Assembly (NCBI GenBank): GCA_944474755.1
Contig: OX104113.1
Location: 56,192,074-56,256,073 of the forward strand
Origin: Limnoperna fortunei
Lineage: Eukaryota; Mollusca; Bivalvia; Mytilida; Modiolidae
DNA length: 64,000 nt
Reading direction: 5' to 3'
Below, piece by piece: positions 1 to 10,480 of this stretch; the first letter of the stretch is position 1; each line of letters begins with the position of its first letter. Under the pieces are notes generated by a model that worked only from the letters and a program-made list of their open reading frames with translations, did no database searches and was not told where the DNA came from. The translations under genes were made by a program, and so were the position numbers.

Positions 1-139
1 AGTTTATTGACAGGTTCTATAATGAGTTTGTGTACAATTTATTGACTGTTTCTTTATTGAGTTTTGTACAGTGTATTGACTGGTTCTTTATTGAGTATTG
101 TACAGTTCATTGACTGGTTCTTTGTTCAGTTTTGTACAG

Positions 140-173
140 TTTATTGACTGGTTCTTTGTTCAGTTTTGTACAG
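140..173 (+). repeat. Representative type C monomer (34 bp, TTTGTTCAG)
   Basis: In type C the second half reads TTTGTTCAG in place of TTTATTGAG. C units usually come in adjacent pairs, as here, and often stand just after the CTATAATGAG marker unit or just before a unit ending TTTTGAACAG. The first-half core TTTATTGACTGGTTC is unchanged. Confidence 0.92.
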
Positions 174-241
174 TTTATTGACAGGTTCTTTATTGAGTTT
201 TGTACAGTTTATTGACTGTTTATTTATTTAGTTTTGTACAG

Positions 242-275
242 TTTATTGACTGGTTCTTTATTGAGTTTTGTACAG
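242..275 (+). repeat. Representative type A monomer (34 bp, consensus)
   Basis: This unit matches the commonest form exactly: first half TTTATTGACTGGTTC (242-256), second half TTTATTGAGTTTTGTACAG (257-275). The two halves share the first eight bases, TTTATTGA, and then diverge. The second half is four bases longer and ends in the TGTACA palindrome that runs into the next unit. Type A dominates runs throughout the array and is the natural reference for scoring variants. Confidence 0.95.
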
Positions 276-371
276 TTTATTGACTGGTCCTTTATTGAGT
301 TTTGTATAGTTTATTGACTTGTTCTTTATTGAGTTTTGTACAGTTTATTGACTGTTTCTTTAGTTAGTTTT

Positions 372-385
372 GTACAGGTAATTGA
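372..385 (+). other. Recurrent splice-donor-like junction CAGGTAAT
   Basis: At fixed HOR positions the unit boundary TACAG|TTTATTG becomes TACAG|GTAATTG, giving CAGGTAAT. It follows a unit reading TTTAGTTAG and precedes a type B or ATTCAG unit. The string resembles the eukaryotic 5' splice-site consensus (CAG followed by GTRAGT, six or seven positions matching). It recurs in most HOR copies, for example near 2,728, 7,006, 9,534, 12,131, 21,245, 32,798, 49,313 and 52,196. Whether it is ever transcribed cannot be seen from sequence. Confidence 0.5.
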
Positions 386-518
386 CTGTTTCTTTATTGA
401 GTTTTGTACAGTTTATTGACTGTTTCTTTATTTAGTTTTGTTTTGTACAGTTTATTGACTGTTTGTTTATTTAGGTTTGTAAAGTATATTGACTGTTTCT
501 TTATTTAGTTTTGTACAG

Positions 519-557
519 TTTATTGACTGTTTCTTTATTTAGTTTTGTTTTGTACAG
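519..557 (+). repeat. 39-bp monomer with duplicated TTTTG
   Basis: A type B unit whose linker reads TTTTGTTTTGTACAG, an exact duplication of the pentamer TTTTG. Such 39-bp units recur at equivalent HOR positions across the window. A relative reads GTTTCGTACAG (for example 52,371 and 54,467), created by a T to C change in the second pentamer. Another ends TACTG instead of TACAG. Confidence 0.9.
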
Positions 558-591
558 TTTATTGACTGGTTCTTAATTGAGTTTTGTACAG

Positions 592-625
592 TTTATTGAC
601 TGTTTCTTTATTTAGTTTTGTACAG
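592..625 (+). repeat. Representative type B monomer (34 bp, TGTTTC/ATTTAG)
   Basis: Type B differs from type A mainly at two linked places: TGGTTC becomes TGTTTC in the first half and ATTGAG becomes ATTTAG in the second. B units tend to occur in runs of two to five, for example around 592-694 and 37,233-37,330. The linkage of the two changes across hundreds of units shows that B is an old, separately amplified subfamily. The second-half TGA stop is replaced by a TAG in another frame. Confidence 0.92.
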
Positions 626-659
626 TTCATTGACTGTTTCTTTATTTAGTTTTGTACAG

Positions 660-694
660 TTTATTGACTGTTTCTTTATTTAGTTTGTGTACAA
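660..694 (+). repeat. 35-bp monomer ending GTTTGTGTACAA
   Basis: Here the linker TTTTGTACAG is replaced by TTTGTGTACAA, one base longer. The form recurs about once or twice per kilobase at fixed HOR positions and is normally followed by a type A unit. A sister 35-bp form has TTTTTGTACAA and follows GGTTATTTATTTAG. Both keep the TGTACA palindrome while changing its right flank from G to A. Confidence 0.9.
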
Positions 695-796
695 TTTATT
701 GACAGGTTCTTTATTGAGTTTTGTACAGTTTATTGACTGGTTCTTTATTGAGTTTTGTACAGTTTATTGACTGGTTCTTTATTCAGTTTTGTACAG

Positions 797-828
797 TTTA
801 TTGAATGTCTTTATTGAGTTTTGTACAG
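797..828 (+). repeat. 32-bp monomer (TTGAATGTCTTTATTGAG)
   Basis: The first half is shortened from TTGACTGGTTCTTT to TTGAATGTCTTT, giving a 32-bp unit. The variant is found once per long HOR copy (for example near 1,169, 3,529, 8,548, 11,188, 20,848, 33,220, 35,726, 46,897 and 59,705) and is a good landmark. It always lies between a type C or ATTCAG unit and a type A unit. Confidence 0.9.
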
Positions 829-2353
829 TTTATTGACTGTTTCTTTATTTAGTTTTGTACAGTTTATTGACTGTTTTTTTATTTAGTTTTGTACAGTTTA
901 TTAACTGTTTCTTTATTTAGTTTTGTTTTGTACAGTTTATTGACTGGTTCTTTATTGAGTTTTGTGCAGTTTATTGACTGTTTCTTTATTTAGTTTTGTA
1001 CAGTTCATTGACTGTTTCTTTATTTAGTTTTGTACAGTTTATTGACTGTTTCTTTATTTAGTTTGTGTACAATTTATTGACTGGTTCTTTATTGAGTTTT
1101 GTACAGTTTATTGACTGGTTCTTTATTGAGTTTTGTACAGTTTATTGACTGGTTCTTTATTCAGTTTTGTACAGTTTATTGAATGTCTTTATTGAGTTTT
1201 GTACAGTTTATTGACAGGTTCTTTGTTCAGTTTTGTACAGTTTATTGACTGGTTTTTTATTGAGTTTTGTACAGTTAATTGACTGGTTCTTTATTGAGTT
1301 TTGTACAGTTTATTGACTGTTTCTTTATTTAGTTTTGTACAGTGTATTAACTGTTCATTGATTGAGTTTTGTTCAGTTTATTGACTGGTTCTTTATTGAG
1401 TTTTGAACAGTTTATTGACTGGTTCTATATTGAGTTTGTGTACAATTTATTGACTGTTTCTTTATTGAGTTTTGTACAGTTTATTGACTGGTTCTTTATT
1501 GAGTTTTGTACAGTTTATTGACTGGTTCTTTGTTCAGTTTTGTACAGTTTATTGACTGGTTCTTTGTTCAGTTTATTGACTGTTTCTTTATTTAGTTTTG
1601 TACAGTTTATTGACTGTTTATTTATTTAGTTTTTGCACAATTTATTGAATGGGTCTTTATTGAGTTTTGTACAGTTTATTGACTGTTTCTTTGTTCAGTT
1701 TTGAACAGTTTATTGACTGGTTTCTTATTGAATTTTGTACAGTTAATTGACTGGTTCTTTAGTGAGTTTTGTACAGTTTATTGACTGGTTCTTTGTTCAG
1801 TTTTGAGCAGTTTATTGACTGGTTTCTTATTGAGTTTTGTACAGTTAATTGACTGGTTCTTAAGTGAGTTCTGTACAGTTTATTGACTGTTTCATTATTT
1901 AGTTTTGTACAGTTTATTAACTGTTTCTTTATTGAGTTTTGTACAGTTTATTGACTGGTTCTTTATTCAGTTTTGTACAGTTTATTGACAGGTTCTATAA
2001 TGAGTTTGTGTACAATTTATTGACCGTTTCTTTATTGAGTTTTGTACAGTGTATTGACTGGTTCTTTATTGAGTTTTGTACAGTTCATTGACTGGTTCTT
2101 TGTTCAGTTTTGTACAGTTTATTGACTGGTTCTTTGTTCAGTTTTGTACAGTTGATTGACTGGTTCTTTATTGAGTTTTGTACAGTTTATTGACTGGTTC
2201 TTTAGTGAGTTTTGTACAGTTTATTGACTGGTTCTTTGTTCAGTTTTGAACAGTTTATTGACTTGTTTCTTATTGAGTTTTGTACAGTTAATTGACTGGT
2301 TCTTTAGTGAGTTTTGTGCAGTTTATTGACTGGTTCTTTATTCAGTTTTGTAC

Positions 2354-4549
2354 AGTTTATTGACAGGTTCTATAATGAGTTTGTGTACAATTTATTGACT
2401 GTTTCTTTATTGAGTTTTGTACAGTGTATTGACTGGTTCTTTATTGAGTATTGTACAGTTCATTGACTGGTTCTTTGTTCAGTTTTGTACAGTTTATTGA
2501 CTGGTTCTTTGTTCAGTTTTGTACAGTTTATTGACAGGTTCTTTATTGAGTTTTGTACAGTTTATTGACTGTTTATTTATTTAGTTTTGTACAGTTTATT
2601 TACTGGTTCTTTATTGAGTTTTGTACAGTTTATTGACTGGTCCTTTATTGAGTTTTGTATAGTTTATTGACTTGTTCTTTATTGAGTTTTGTACAGTTTA
2701 TTGACTGTTTCTTTAGTTAGTTTTGTACAGGTAATTGACTGTTTCTTTATTGAGTTTTGTACAGTTTATTGACTGTTTCTTTATTTAGTTTTGTTTTGTA
2801 CAGTTTATTGACTGTTTCTTTATTTAGGTTTGTAAAGTATATTGACTGTTTCTTTATTTAGTTTTGTACAGTTTATTGACTGTTTCTTTATTTAGTTTTG
2901 TTTTGTACAGTTTATTGACTGGTTCTTAATTGAGTTTTGTACAGTTTATTGACTGTTTCTTTATTTAGTTTTGTACAGTTCATTGACTGTTTCTTTATTT
3001 AGTTTTGTACAGTTTATTGACTGTTTCTTTATTTAGTTTGTGTACAATTTATTGACAGGTTCTTTATTGAGTTTTGTACAGTTTATTGACTGGTTCTTTA
3101 TTGAGTTTTGTACAGTTTATTGACTGGTTCTTTATTCAGTTTTGTACAGTTTATTGAATGTCTTTATTGAGTTTTGTACAGTTTATTGACTGTTTCTTTA
3201 TTTAGTTTTGTACAGTTTATTGACTGTTTTTTTATTTAGTTTTGTACAGTTTATTAACTGTTTCTTTATTTAGTTTTGTTTTGTACAGTTTATTGACTGG
3301 TTCTTTATTGAGTTTTGTGCAGTTTATTGACTGTTTCTTTATTTAGTTTTGTACAGTTCATTGACTGTTTCTTTATTTAGTTTTGTACAGTTTATTGACT
3401 GTTTCTTTATTTAGTTTGTGTACAATTTATTGACTGGTTCTTTATTGAGTTTTGTACAGTTTATTGACTGGTTCTTTATTGAGTTTTGTACAGTTTATTG
3501 ACTGGTTCTTTATTGAGTTTTGTACAGTTTATTGAATGTCTTTATTGAGTTTTGTACAGTTTATTGACAGGTTCTTTGTTCAGTTTTGTACAGTTTATTG
3601 ACTGGTTTTTTATTGAGTTTTGTACAGTTAATTGACTGGTTCTTTATTGAGTTTTGTACAGTTTATTGACTGTTTCTTTATTTAGTTTTGTACAGTGTAT
3701 TAACTGTTCATTGATTGAGTTTTGTTCAGTTTATTGACTGGTTCTTTATTGAGTTTTGAACAGTTTATTGACTGGTTCTATATTGAGTTTGTGTACAATT
3801 TATTGACTGTTTCTTTATTGAGTTTTGTACAGTTTATTGACTGGTTCTTTATTGAGTTTTGTACAGTTTATTGACTGGTTCTTTGTTCAGTTTTGTACAG
3901 TTTATTGACTGGTTCTTTGTTCAGTTTATTGACTGTTTCTTTTTTTAGTTTTGTACAGTTTATTGACTGTTTATTTATTTAGTTTTTGCACAATTTATTG
4001 AATGGGTCTTTATTGAGTTTTGTACAGTTTATTGACTGTTTTTTTGTTCAGTTTTGAACAGTTTATTGACTGGTTTCTTATTGAATTTTGTACAGTTAAT
4101 TGACTGGTTCTTTAGTGAATTTTGTACAGTTTATTGACTGGTTCTTTGTTCAGTTTTGAGCAGTTTATTGACTGGTTTCTTATTGAGTTTTGTACAGTTA
4201 ATTGACTGGTTCTTAAGTGAGTTCTGTACAGTTTATTGACTGTTTCATTATTTAGTTTTGTACAGTTTATTAACTGTTTCTTTATTGAGTTTTGTACAGT
4301 TTATTGACTGGTTCTTTATTCAGTTTTGTACAGTTTATTGACAGGTTCTATAATGAGTTTGTGTACAATTTATCGACCGTTTCTTTATTGAGTTTTGTAC
4401 AGTGCATTGACTGGTTCTTTATTGAGTTTTGTACAGTTCATTGACTGGTTCTTTGTTCAGTTTTGTACAGTTTATTGACTGGTTCTTTGTTCAGTTTTGT
4501 ACAGTTGATTGACTGGTTCTTTATTGAGTTTTGTACAGTTTATTGACTG
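2354..4549 (+). repeat. 2,353-bp HOR, copy 2
   Basis: Second copy of the 1-2,196 block. Private changes include TTTATTTACTGG near 2,600, TTTTTTTAG near 3,945, GTTTTTTTGTTCAG near 4,040 and TTTATCGACCG near 4,371, the last creating a rare CpG. After 4,549 the array resumes with a series resembling position 218 onward (offset about 4,330), so a partial third copy follows. Confidence 0.9.
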
Positions 4550-5410
4550 TTTATTTATTTAGTTTTGTACAGTTTATTGACTGGTTCTTTATTGAGTTTT
4601 GTACAGTTTATTGACTGGTCCTTTATTGAGTTTTGTATAGTTTATTGACTTGTTCTTTATTGAGTTTTGTACAGTTTATTGACTGTTTCTTTAGTTAGTT
4701 TTTTACAGGTAATTGACTGTTTCTTTATTGAGTTTTGTACAGTTTATTGACTGTTTCTTTATTTAGTTTTGTTTTGTACAGTTTATTGACTGTTTCTTTA
4801 TTTAGTTTTGTTAAGTATATTGACTGTTTCTTCATTTAGTTTTGTACAGTTTATTGACTGTTTCTTTATTTAGTTTTGTTTTGTACTGTTTATTGACTGG
4901 TTCTTTATTGAGTTTTGTACAGTTTATTGACTGTTTCTTTATTTAGTTTTGTACAGTTCATTGACTGGTTCTTTATTGAGTTTTGTACAGTTTATTGAGT
5001 GGTTCTTTATTGAGTTTTGTACAGTTTATTGACTGGTTCTTGATTCAGTTTTGTACAGTTTATTGAACGTCTTTATTGAGTTTTGTACAGTTTATTGACT
5101 GGTTCTTTGTTCAGTTTTGTACAGTTTATTGACTGGTTTTTTATTGACTTTTGTACAGTTGATTGACTGGTTCTTTATTGAGTTTTGTACAGTTTATTGA
5201 CTGTTTCTTTATTTAGTTTTGTACAGTGTATTAAGTGTTCATTTATTGAGTTTTCTTCTGTTTATTGACTGGTTCTTTATTGAGTTTTGTATAGTTTATT
5301 GACTGGTTCTATATTGAGTTTGTGTACAATTTATTGACTGTTTCTTTATTGAGTTTTGTACAGTTTATTGACTTGTTCTTTATTGAGTTTTGTACAGTTT
5401 ATTGACTGGT
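3990..5410 (+). repeat. 2,301-bp-offset HOR, copy 1
   Basis: The variant order here matches about 6,290-7,711 at a constant offset of 2,301 bp, fixed by the CTATAATGAG markers at 4,348 and 6,649 and the TATTAAG landmarks at 5,229 and 7,530. Divergence is higher than in the 2,353-bp pair: for example TTGAACGTC here against TTGAATGTC, and TTAAGTGAG against TTTAGTGAG. It overlaps the end of the previous HOR, so the exchange that made it used a different register of the array. Edges are good to about one monomer. Confidence 0.75.
5227..5260 (+). repeat. Landmark monomer TGTATTAAGTGTTCA
   Basis: A heavily changed but length-conserved (34 bp) unit that begins TGTATTAAGTGTTCA and normally ends TTTTGTTCTG (TTTTCTTCTG here). 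It marks one site per HOR copy, usually just upstream of a unit reading GGTTCTATATTGAG. Older-looking versions in the first 4 kb and near 61,380 read TATTAACTGTTCA, so the AAGTG form is a derived state that spread with later amplifications. Confidence 0.88.
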
Positions 5411-6289
5411 TATTTATTTAGTTTTTGTACAATTTATTGACTGGGTCTTTATTGAGTTTTATACAGTTTATTGACTGTTTCTTTGTTCAGTTTTGAACAG
5501 TTTATTGACTGATTTCTTATTGAATTTTGTACAGTTAATTGACTGGTTCTTTAGTGAGTTTTGTACAGTTTATTGACTGGTTCTTTATTGAGTTTTGCAG
5601 AGTTTATTGACTGGTTCTATAATGAGTTTGTGTACAATTTATTGACTGTTTCTTTATTGAGTTTTGTACAGTGTATTGACTGGTTCTTTATTGAGTTTTG
5701 TACAGTTCATTGACTGGTTCTTTGTTCAGTTTTGTACAGTTTATTGACTGGTTCTTTGTTCAGTTTTGTACAGTTTATTGACTGGTTCTTTATTGAGTTT
5801 TGTACAGTTTATTGACTGTTTATTTATTTAGTTTTGTACAGTTTATTGAATGGTTCTTTATTGAGTTTTGTACAGTTTATTGACTGGTCCTTTATTGAGT
5901 TTTGTATAGTTTATTGACTTGTTCTTTATTGAGTTTTGTACAGTTTATTGACTGTTCTTTATTTAGTTTTGTTTTGTACAGTTTATTGACTGTTTCTTTA
6001 TTTAGTTTGGTACAGTTTATTGACTGTTTCTTTATTTAGTTTTGTTTTGTACAGTTAATTGACTGGTTCTTTATTGAGTTTTGTACAGTTTATTGACTGT
6101 TTCTTTATTAAGTTTTGTACAGTTTATTGACTGTTTCTTTATTTAGTTTTGTACAGTTTATTGACTGTTTCTTTATTTAGTTTGTGTACAATTTATTGAC
6201 TGGTTCTTTATTGAGTTTTGTACAGTTTATTGACTGGTTTTTTATTGAGTTTTGTACAGTTTATTGACTGGTTATTTAATTAGTTTTTG

Positions 6290-7711
6290 TAAAATTTATT
6301 GACTGGGTCTTTATTGAGTTTTGTACAGTTTATTGACTGTTTCTTTGTTCAGTTTTGAACAGTTTATTGACTGGTTTCTTATTGAATTTTGTACAGTTAA
6401 TTGACTGGTTCTTTAGTGAGTTTTGTACAGTTTATTGACTGGTTCTTTGTTCAGTTTTGAACAGTTTATTGACTGGTTTCTTATTGAGTTTTGTACAGTT
6501 AATTGACTGGTTCTTTAGTGAGTTTTGTACAGTTTATTGACTGTTTCATTATTTAGTTTTGTACAGTTTATTGACTGTTTCTTTATTGAGTTTTGTACAG
6601 TTTATTGACTGGTTCTTTATTCAGTTTTGTACAGTTTATTGACAGGTTCTATAATGAGTTTGTGTACAATTTATTGACTGTTTCTTTAATGAGTTTTGTA
6701 CAGTGTATTGACTGGTTCTTTATTGAGTATTGTACAGTTCATTGACTGGTTCTTTGTTCAGTTTTGTACAGTTTATTGACTGGTTCTTTGTTCAGTTTTG
6801 TACAGTTGATTGACTGGTTCTTTATTGAGTTTTGTACAGTTTATTGACTGTTTATTTTTTTAGTTTTGTACAGTTTATTGACTGGTTCTTTATTGAGTTT
6901 TGTACAGTTTATTGACTGGTCCTTTATTGAGTTTTGTATAGTTTATTGACTTGTTCTTTATTGAGTTTTGTACAGTTTATTGACTGTTTCTTTAGTTAGT
7001 TTTGTACAGGTAATTGACTGTTTCTTTATTGAGTTTTGTACAGTTTATTGACTGTTTCTTTATTTAGTTTTGTTTTGTACAGTTTATTGACTGTTTCTTT
7101 ATTTAGTTTTGTAAAGTATATTGACTGTTTCTTTATTTAGTTTTGTACAGTTTATTGACGGTTTCTTTATTTAGTTTTGTTTTGTACTGTTTATTAACTG
7201 GTTCTTTATTGAGTTTTGTACAGTTTATTGACTGTTTCTTTATTTAGTTTTGTACAGTTCATTGACTGGTTCTTTATTGAGTTTTGTGCAGTTTATTGAC
7301 TGGTTCTTTATTGAGTTTTGTACAGTTTATTGACTGGTTCTTTATTCAGTTTTGTACAGTTTATTGAATGTCTTTATTGAGTTTTGTACAGTTTATTGAC
7401 TGGTTCTTTGTTCAGTTTTGTACAGTTTATTGACTGGTTTTTTATTGACTTTTGTACAGTTAATTGACTGGTTCTTTATTGAGTTTTGTACAGTTTATTG
7501 ACTGTTTCTTTATTTAGTTTTGTACAGTGTATTAAGTGTTCATTTATTGACTTTTGTTCTGTTTATTGACTGGTTCTTTATTGAGTTTTGTATAGTTTAT
7601 TGACTGGTTCTATATTGAGTTTGTGTACAATTTATTGACTGTTTCTTTATTGAGTTTTGTACAGTTTATTGACTGGTTCTTTATTGAGTTTTGTACAGTT
7701 TATTGACTGGT
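6290..7711 (+). repeat. 2,301-bp-offset HOR, copy 2
   Basis: Partner of about 3,990-5,410. It ends where this copy continues with paired type C units while the other goes to GGTTATTTATTTAG. A private GACGG (near 7,158) and TTTATTAACTGG (near 7,191) distinguish it. The intervening 5,411-6,289 is ordinary type A/B/C satellite, with a CTGGTTCTATAATGAG marker near 5,605. Confidence 0.72.
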
Positions 7712-7849
7712 TCTTTGTTCAGTTTTGTACAGTTTATTGACTGGTTCTTTGTTCAGTTTTGAACAGTTTATTGACTGTTTCTTTATTTAGTTTTGTACAG
7801 TTTATTGACTGTTTCTTTATTTAGTTTGTGTACAATTTATTGACTGGTT

Positions 7850-10480
7850 CTTTATTGAGTTTTGTACAGTTTATTGACTGGTTCTTTATTGAGTTTTGTA
7901 CAGTTTATTGACTGGTTATTTATTTAGTTTTTGTACAATTTATTGACTGGGTCTTTATTGAGTTTTGTACAGTTTATTGACTGTTTCTTTGTTCAGTTTT
8001 GAACAGTTTATTGACTGATTTCTTATTGAATTTTGTACAGTTAATTGACTGGTTCTTTAGTGAGTTTTGTACAGTTTATTGACTGGTTCTTTATTGAGTT
8101 TTGTACAGTTTATTGACTGGTTCTTTATTGAGTTTTGTACAGTTTATTGACTGTTTCTTTATTTAGTTTTGTACAGTTTATTGACTGTTTCTTTATTTAG
8201 TTTGTGTACAATTTATTGACTGGTTCTTTATTGAGTTTTGTACAGTTAATTGACTGGTTCTTTATTGAGTTTTGTACAGTTTATTGACTGGTTATTTATT
8301 TAGTTTTTGTACAATTTATTGACTGGGTCTTTATTGAGTTTTGTACAGTTTATTGACTGTTTCTTTGTTCAGTTTTGAACAGTTTATTGACTGGTTTCTT
8401 ATTGAATTTTGAACAGTTAATTGACTGATTCTTTAGTGAGTTTTGTACAGTTTATTGACTGGTTCTTTGTTCAGTTTTGAACAGTTTATTGACAGGTTTC
8501 TTATTGAGTTTTGTACAGTTTATTGACTGGTTCTTTATTCAGTTTTGTACAGTTTATTGAATGTCTTTATTGAGTTTTGTACAGTTTATTGACTGGTTCT
8601 TTGTTCAGTTTTGTACAGTTTATTGACTGGTTTTTTATTGACTTTTGTACAGTTAATTGACTGGTTCTTTATTGAGTTTTGTACAGTTTATTGACTGTTT
8701 CTTTATTTAGTTTTGTACAGTGTATTAAGTGTTCATTTATTGAGTTTTGTTCCGTTTATTGACTGGTTCTTGATTGAGTTTTGTATAGTTTATTGACTGG
8801 TTCTATATTGAGTTTGTGTACAATTTATTGACTGTTTCTTTATTGAGTTTTGTACAGTTTATTGACTGGTTCTTTATTGAGTTTTGTACAGTTTATTGAC
8901 TGGTTCTTTGTTCAGTTTTGTACAGTTTATTGACTGGTTCTTTGTTCAGTTTTGTACAGTTGATTGACTGGTTCTTTATTGAGTTTTGTACAGTTTATTG
9001 ACTGTTTATTTATTTAGTTTTGACAGTTTATTGACTGGTTCTTTATTGAGTTTTGTACAGTTTATTGACTGGTTCATTATTTAGTTTTGTACAGTTTATT
9101 GACTGTTTCTTTATTGAGTTTTGTACAGTTTATTGACTGGTTCTTTATTCAGTTTTGTACAGTTTATTGACAGGTTCTATAATGAGTTTGTGTACAATTT
9201 ATTGACTGTTTCTTTAATGAGTTTTTTACAGTGTATTGACTGGTTCTTTATTGAGTATTGTACAGTTCATTGACTGGTTCTTTGTTCAGTTTTGTACAGT
9301 TTATTGACTGGTTCTTTGTTCAGTTTTGTACAGTTGATTGACTGGTTCTTTATTGAGTTTTGTACAGTTTATTGACTGTTTATTTATTTAGTTTTGTACA
9401 GTTTATTGACTGGTTCTTTATTGAGTTTTGTACAGTTTATTGACTGGTCCTTTATTGAGTTTTGTATAGTTTATTGACTTGTTCTTTATTGAGTTTTGTA
9501 CAGTTTATTGACTGTTTCTTTAGTTAGTTTTGTACAGGTAATTGACTGTTTCTTTATTGAGTTTTGTACAGTTTATTGACTGTTTCTTTATTTAGTTTTG
9601 TTTTGTACAGTTTATTGACTGTTTCTTTATTTAGTTTTGTAAAGTATATTGACTGTTTCTTTATTTAGTTTTGTACAGTTTATTGACTGTTTCTTTATTT
9701 AGTTTTGTTTTGTACTGTTTATTGACTGGTTCTTTATTGAGTTTTGTACAGTTTATTGACTGTTTCTTTATTTAGTTTTGTACAGTTCATTGACTGGTTC
9801 TTTATTGAGTTTTGTGCAGTTTATTGACTGGTTCTTTATTGAGTTTTGTACAGTTTATTGACTGGTTCTTTATTCAGTTTTGTACAGTTTATTGAATGTC
9901 TTTACTGAGTTTTGTACAGTTTATTGACTGGTTCTTTGTTCAGTTTTGTACAGTTTATTGACTGGTTTTTTATTGACTTTTGTACAGTTAATTGACTGGT
10001 TCTTTATTGAGTTTTGTACAGTTTATTGACTGTTTCTTTATTTAGTTTTGTAGAGTGTATTAAGTGTTCATTTATTGACTTTTGTTCTGTTTATTGACTG
10101 GTTCTTTATTGAGTTTTGTATAGTTTATTGACTGGATCTATATTGAGTTTGTGTACAATTTATTGACTGTTTCTTTATTTAGTTTTGTACAGTTTATTGA
10201 CTGGTTCTTTATTGAGTTTTGTACAGTTTATTGACTGGTTCTTTGTTCAGTTTTGTACAGTTTATTGACTGGTTCTTTGTTCAGTTTTGAACAGTTTATT
10301 GACTGTTTCTTTATTTAGTTTTGTACAGTTTATTGACTGTTTCTTTATTTAGTTTGTGTACAATTTATTGACTGGTTCTTTATTGAGTTTTGTACAGTTT
10401 ATTGACTGGTTCTTTATTGAGTTTTGTACAGTTTATTGACTGGTTATTTATTTAGTTTTTGTACAATTTATTGACTGGGT
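7850..10480 (+). repeat. ~2.6-kb HOR, copy 1
   Basis: The series aligns with about 10,480-13,105 at an offset of 2,631 bp before position ~9,090 and 2,597 bp after it. The 34-bp step means that one GTTTCTTTATTGAG monomer present here near 9,090-9,123 is absent in copy 2. Shared rare anchors are GAGTTTTTTACAG (9,219 and 11,816), TTTACTGAG (9,901 and 12,498) and the TGACAG unit that has lost TA from TGTACAG (near 9,021 and 11,652). Confidence 0.85.

Larger units (their letters stand above)
1..2196 (+). repeat. 2,353-bp HOR, copy 1
   Basis: This block recurs at 2,354-4,549 with the same order of monomer variants. Anchors include the CTATAATGAG marker, the TTTAGTTAG/CAGGTAAT pair, the 39-bp units, the 32-bp unit, the TATTAACTGTTCA unit and a short GTTCAG-TTTATTG unit near 1,568. 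I count roughly ten substitutions between the copies and no length change. The copies diverge after position 2,196, where copy 1 has GGTTCTTTAGTGAG and copy 2 has GTTTATTTATTTAG. The left edge is cut by the window. Confidence 0.9.

Noticed and set aside
7..23. TTGACA and TATAAT hexamers, as in a bacterial promoter
   Set aside because: Both hexamers are exact, but the spacer is 5 bases, not about 17. The pair recurs at each CTATAATGAG marker unit as a passive part of the repeat, with no gene downstream.
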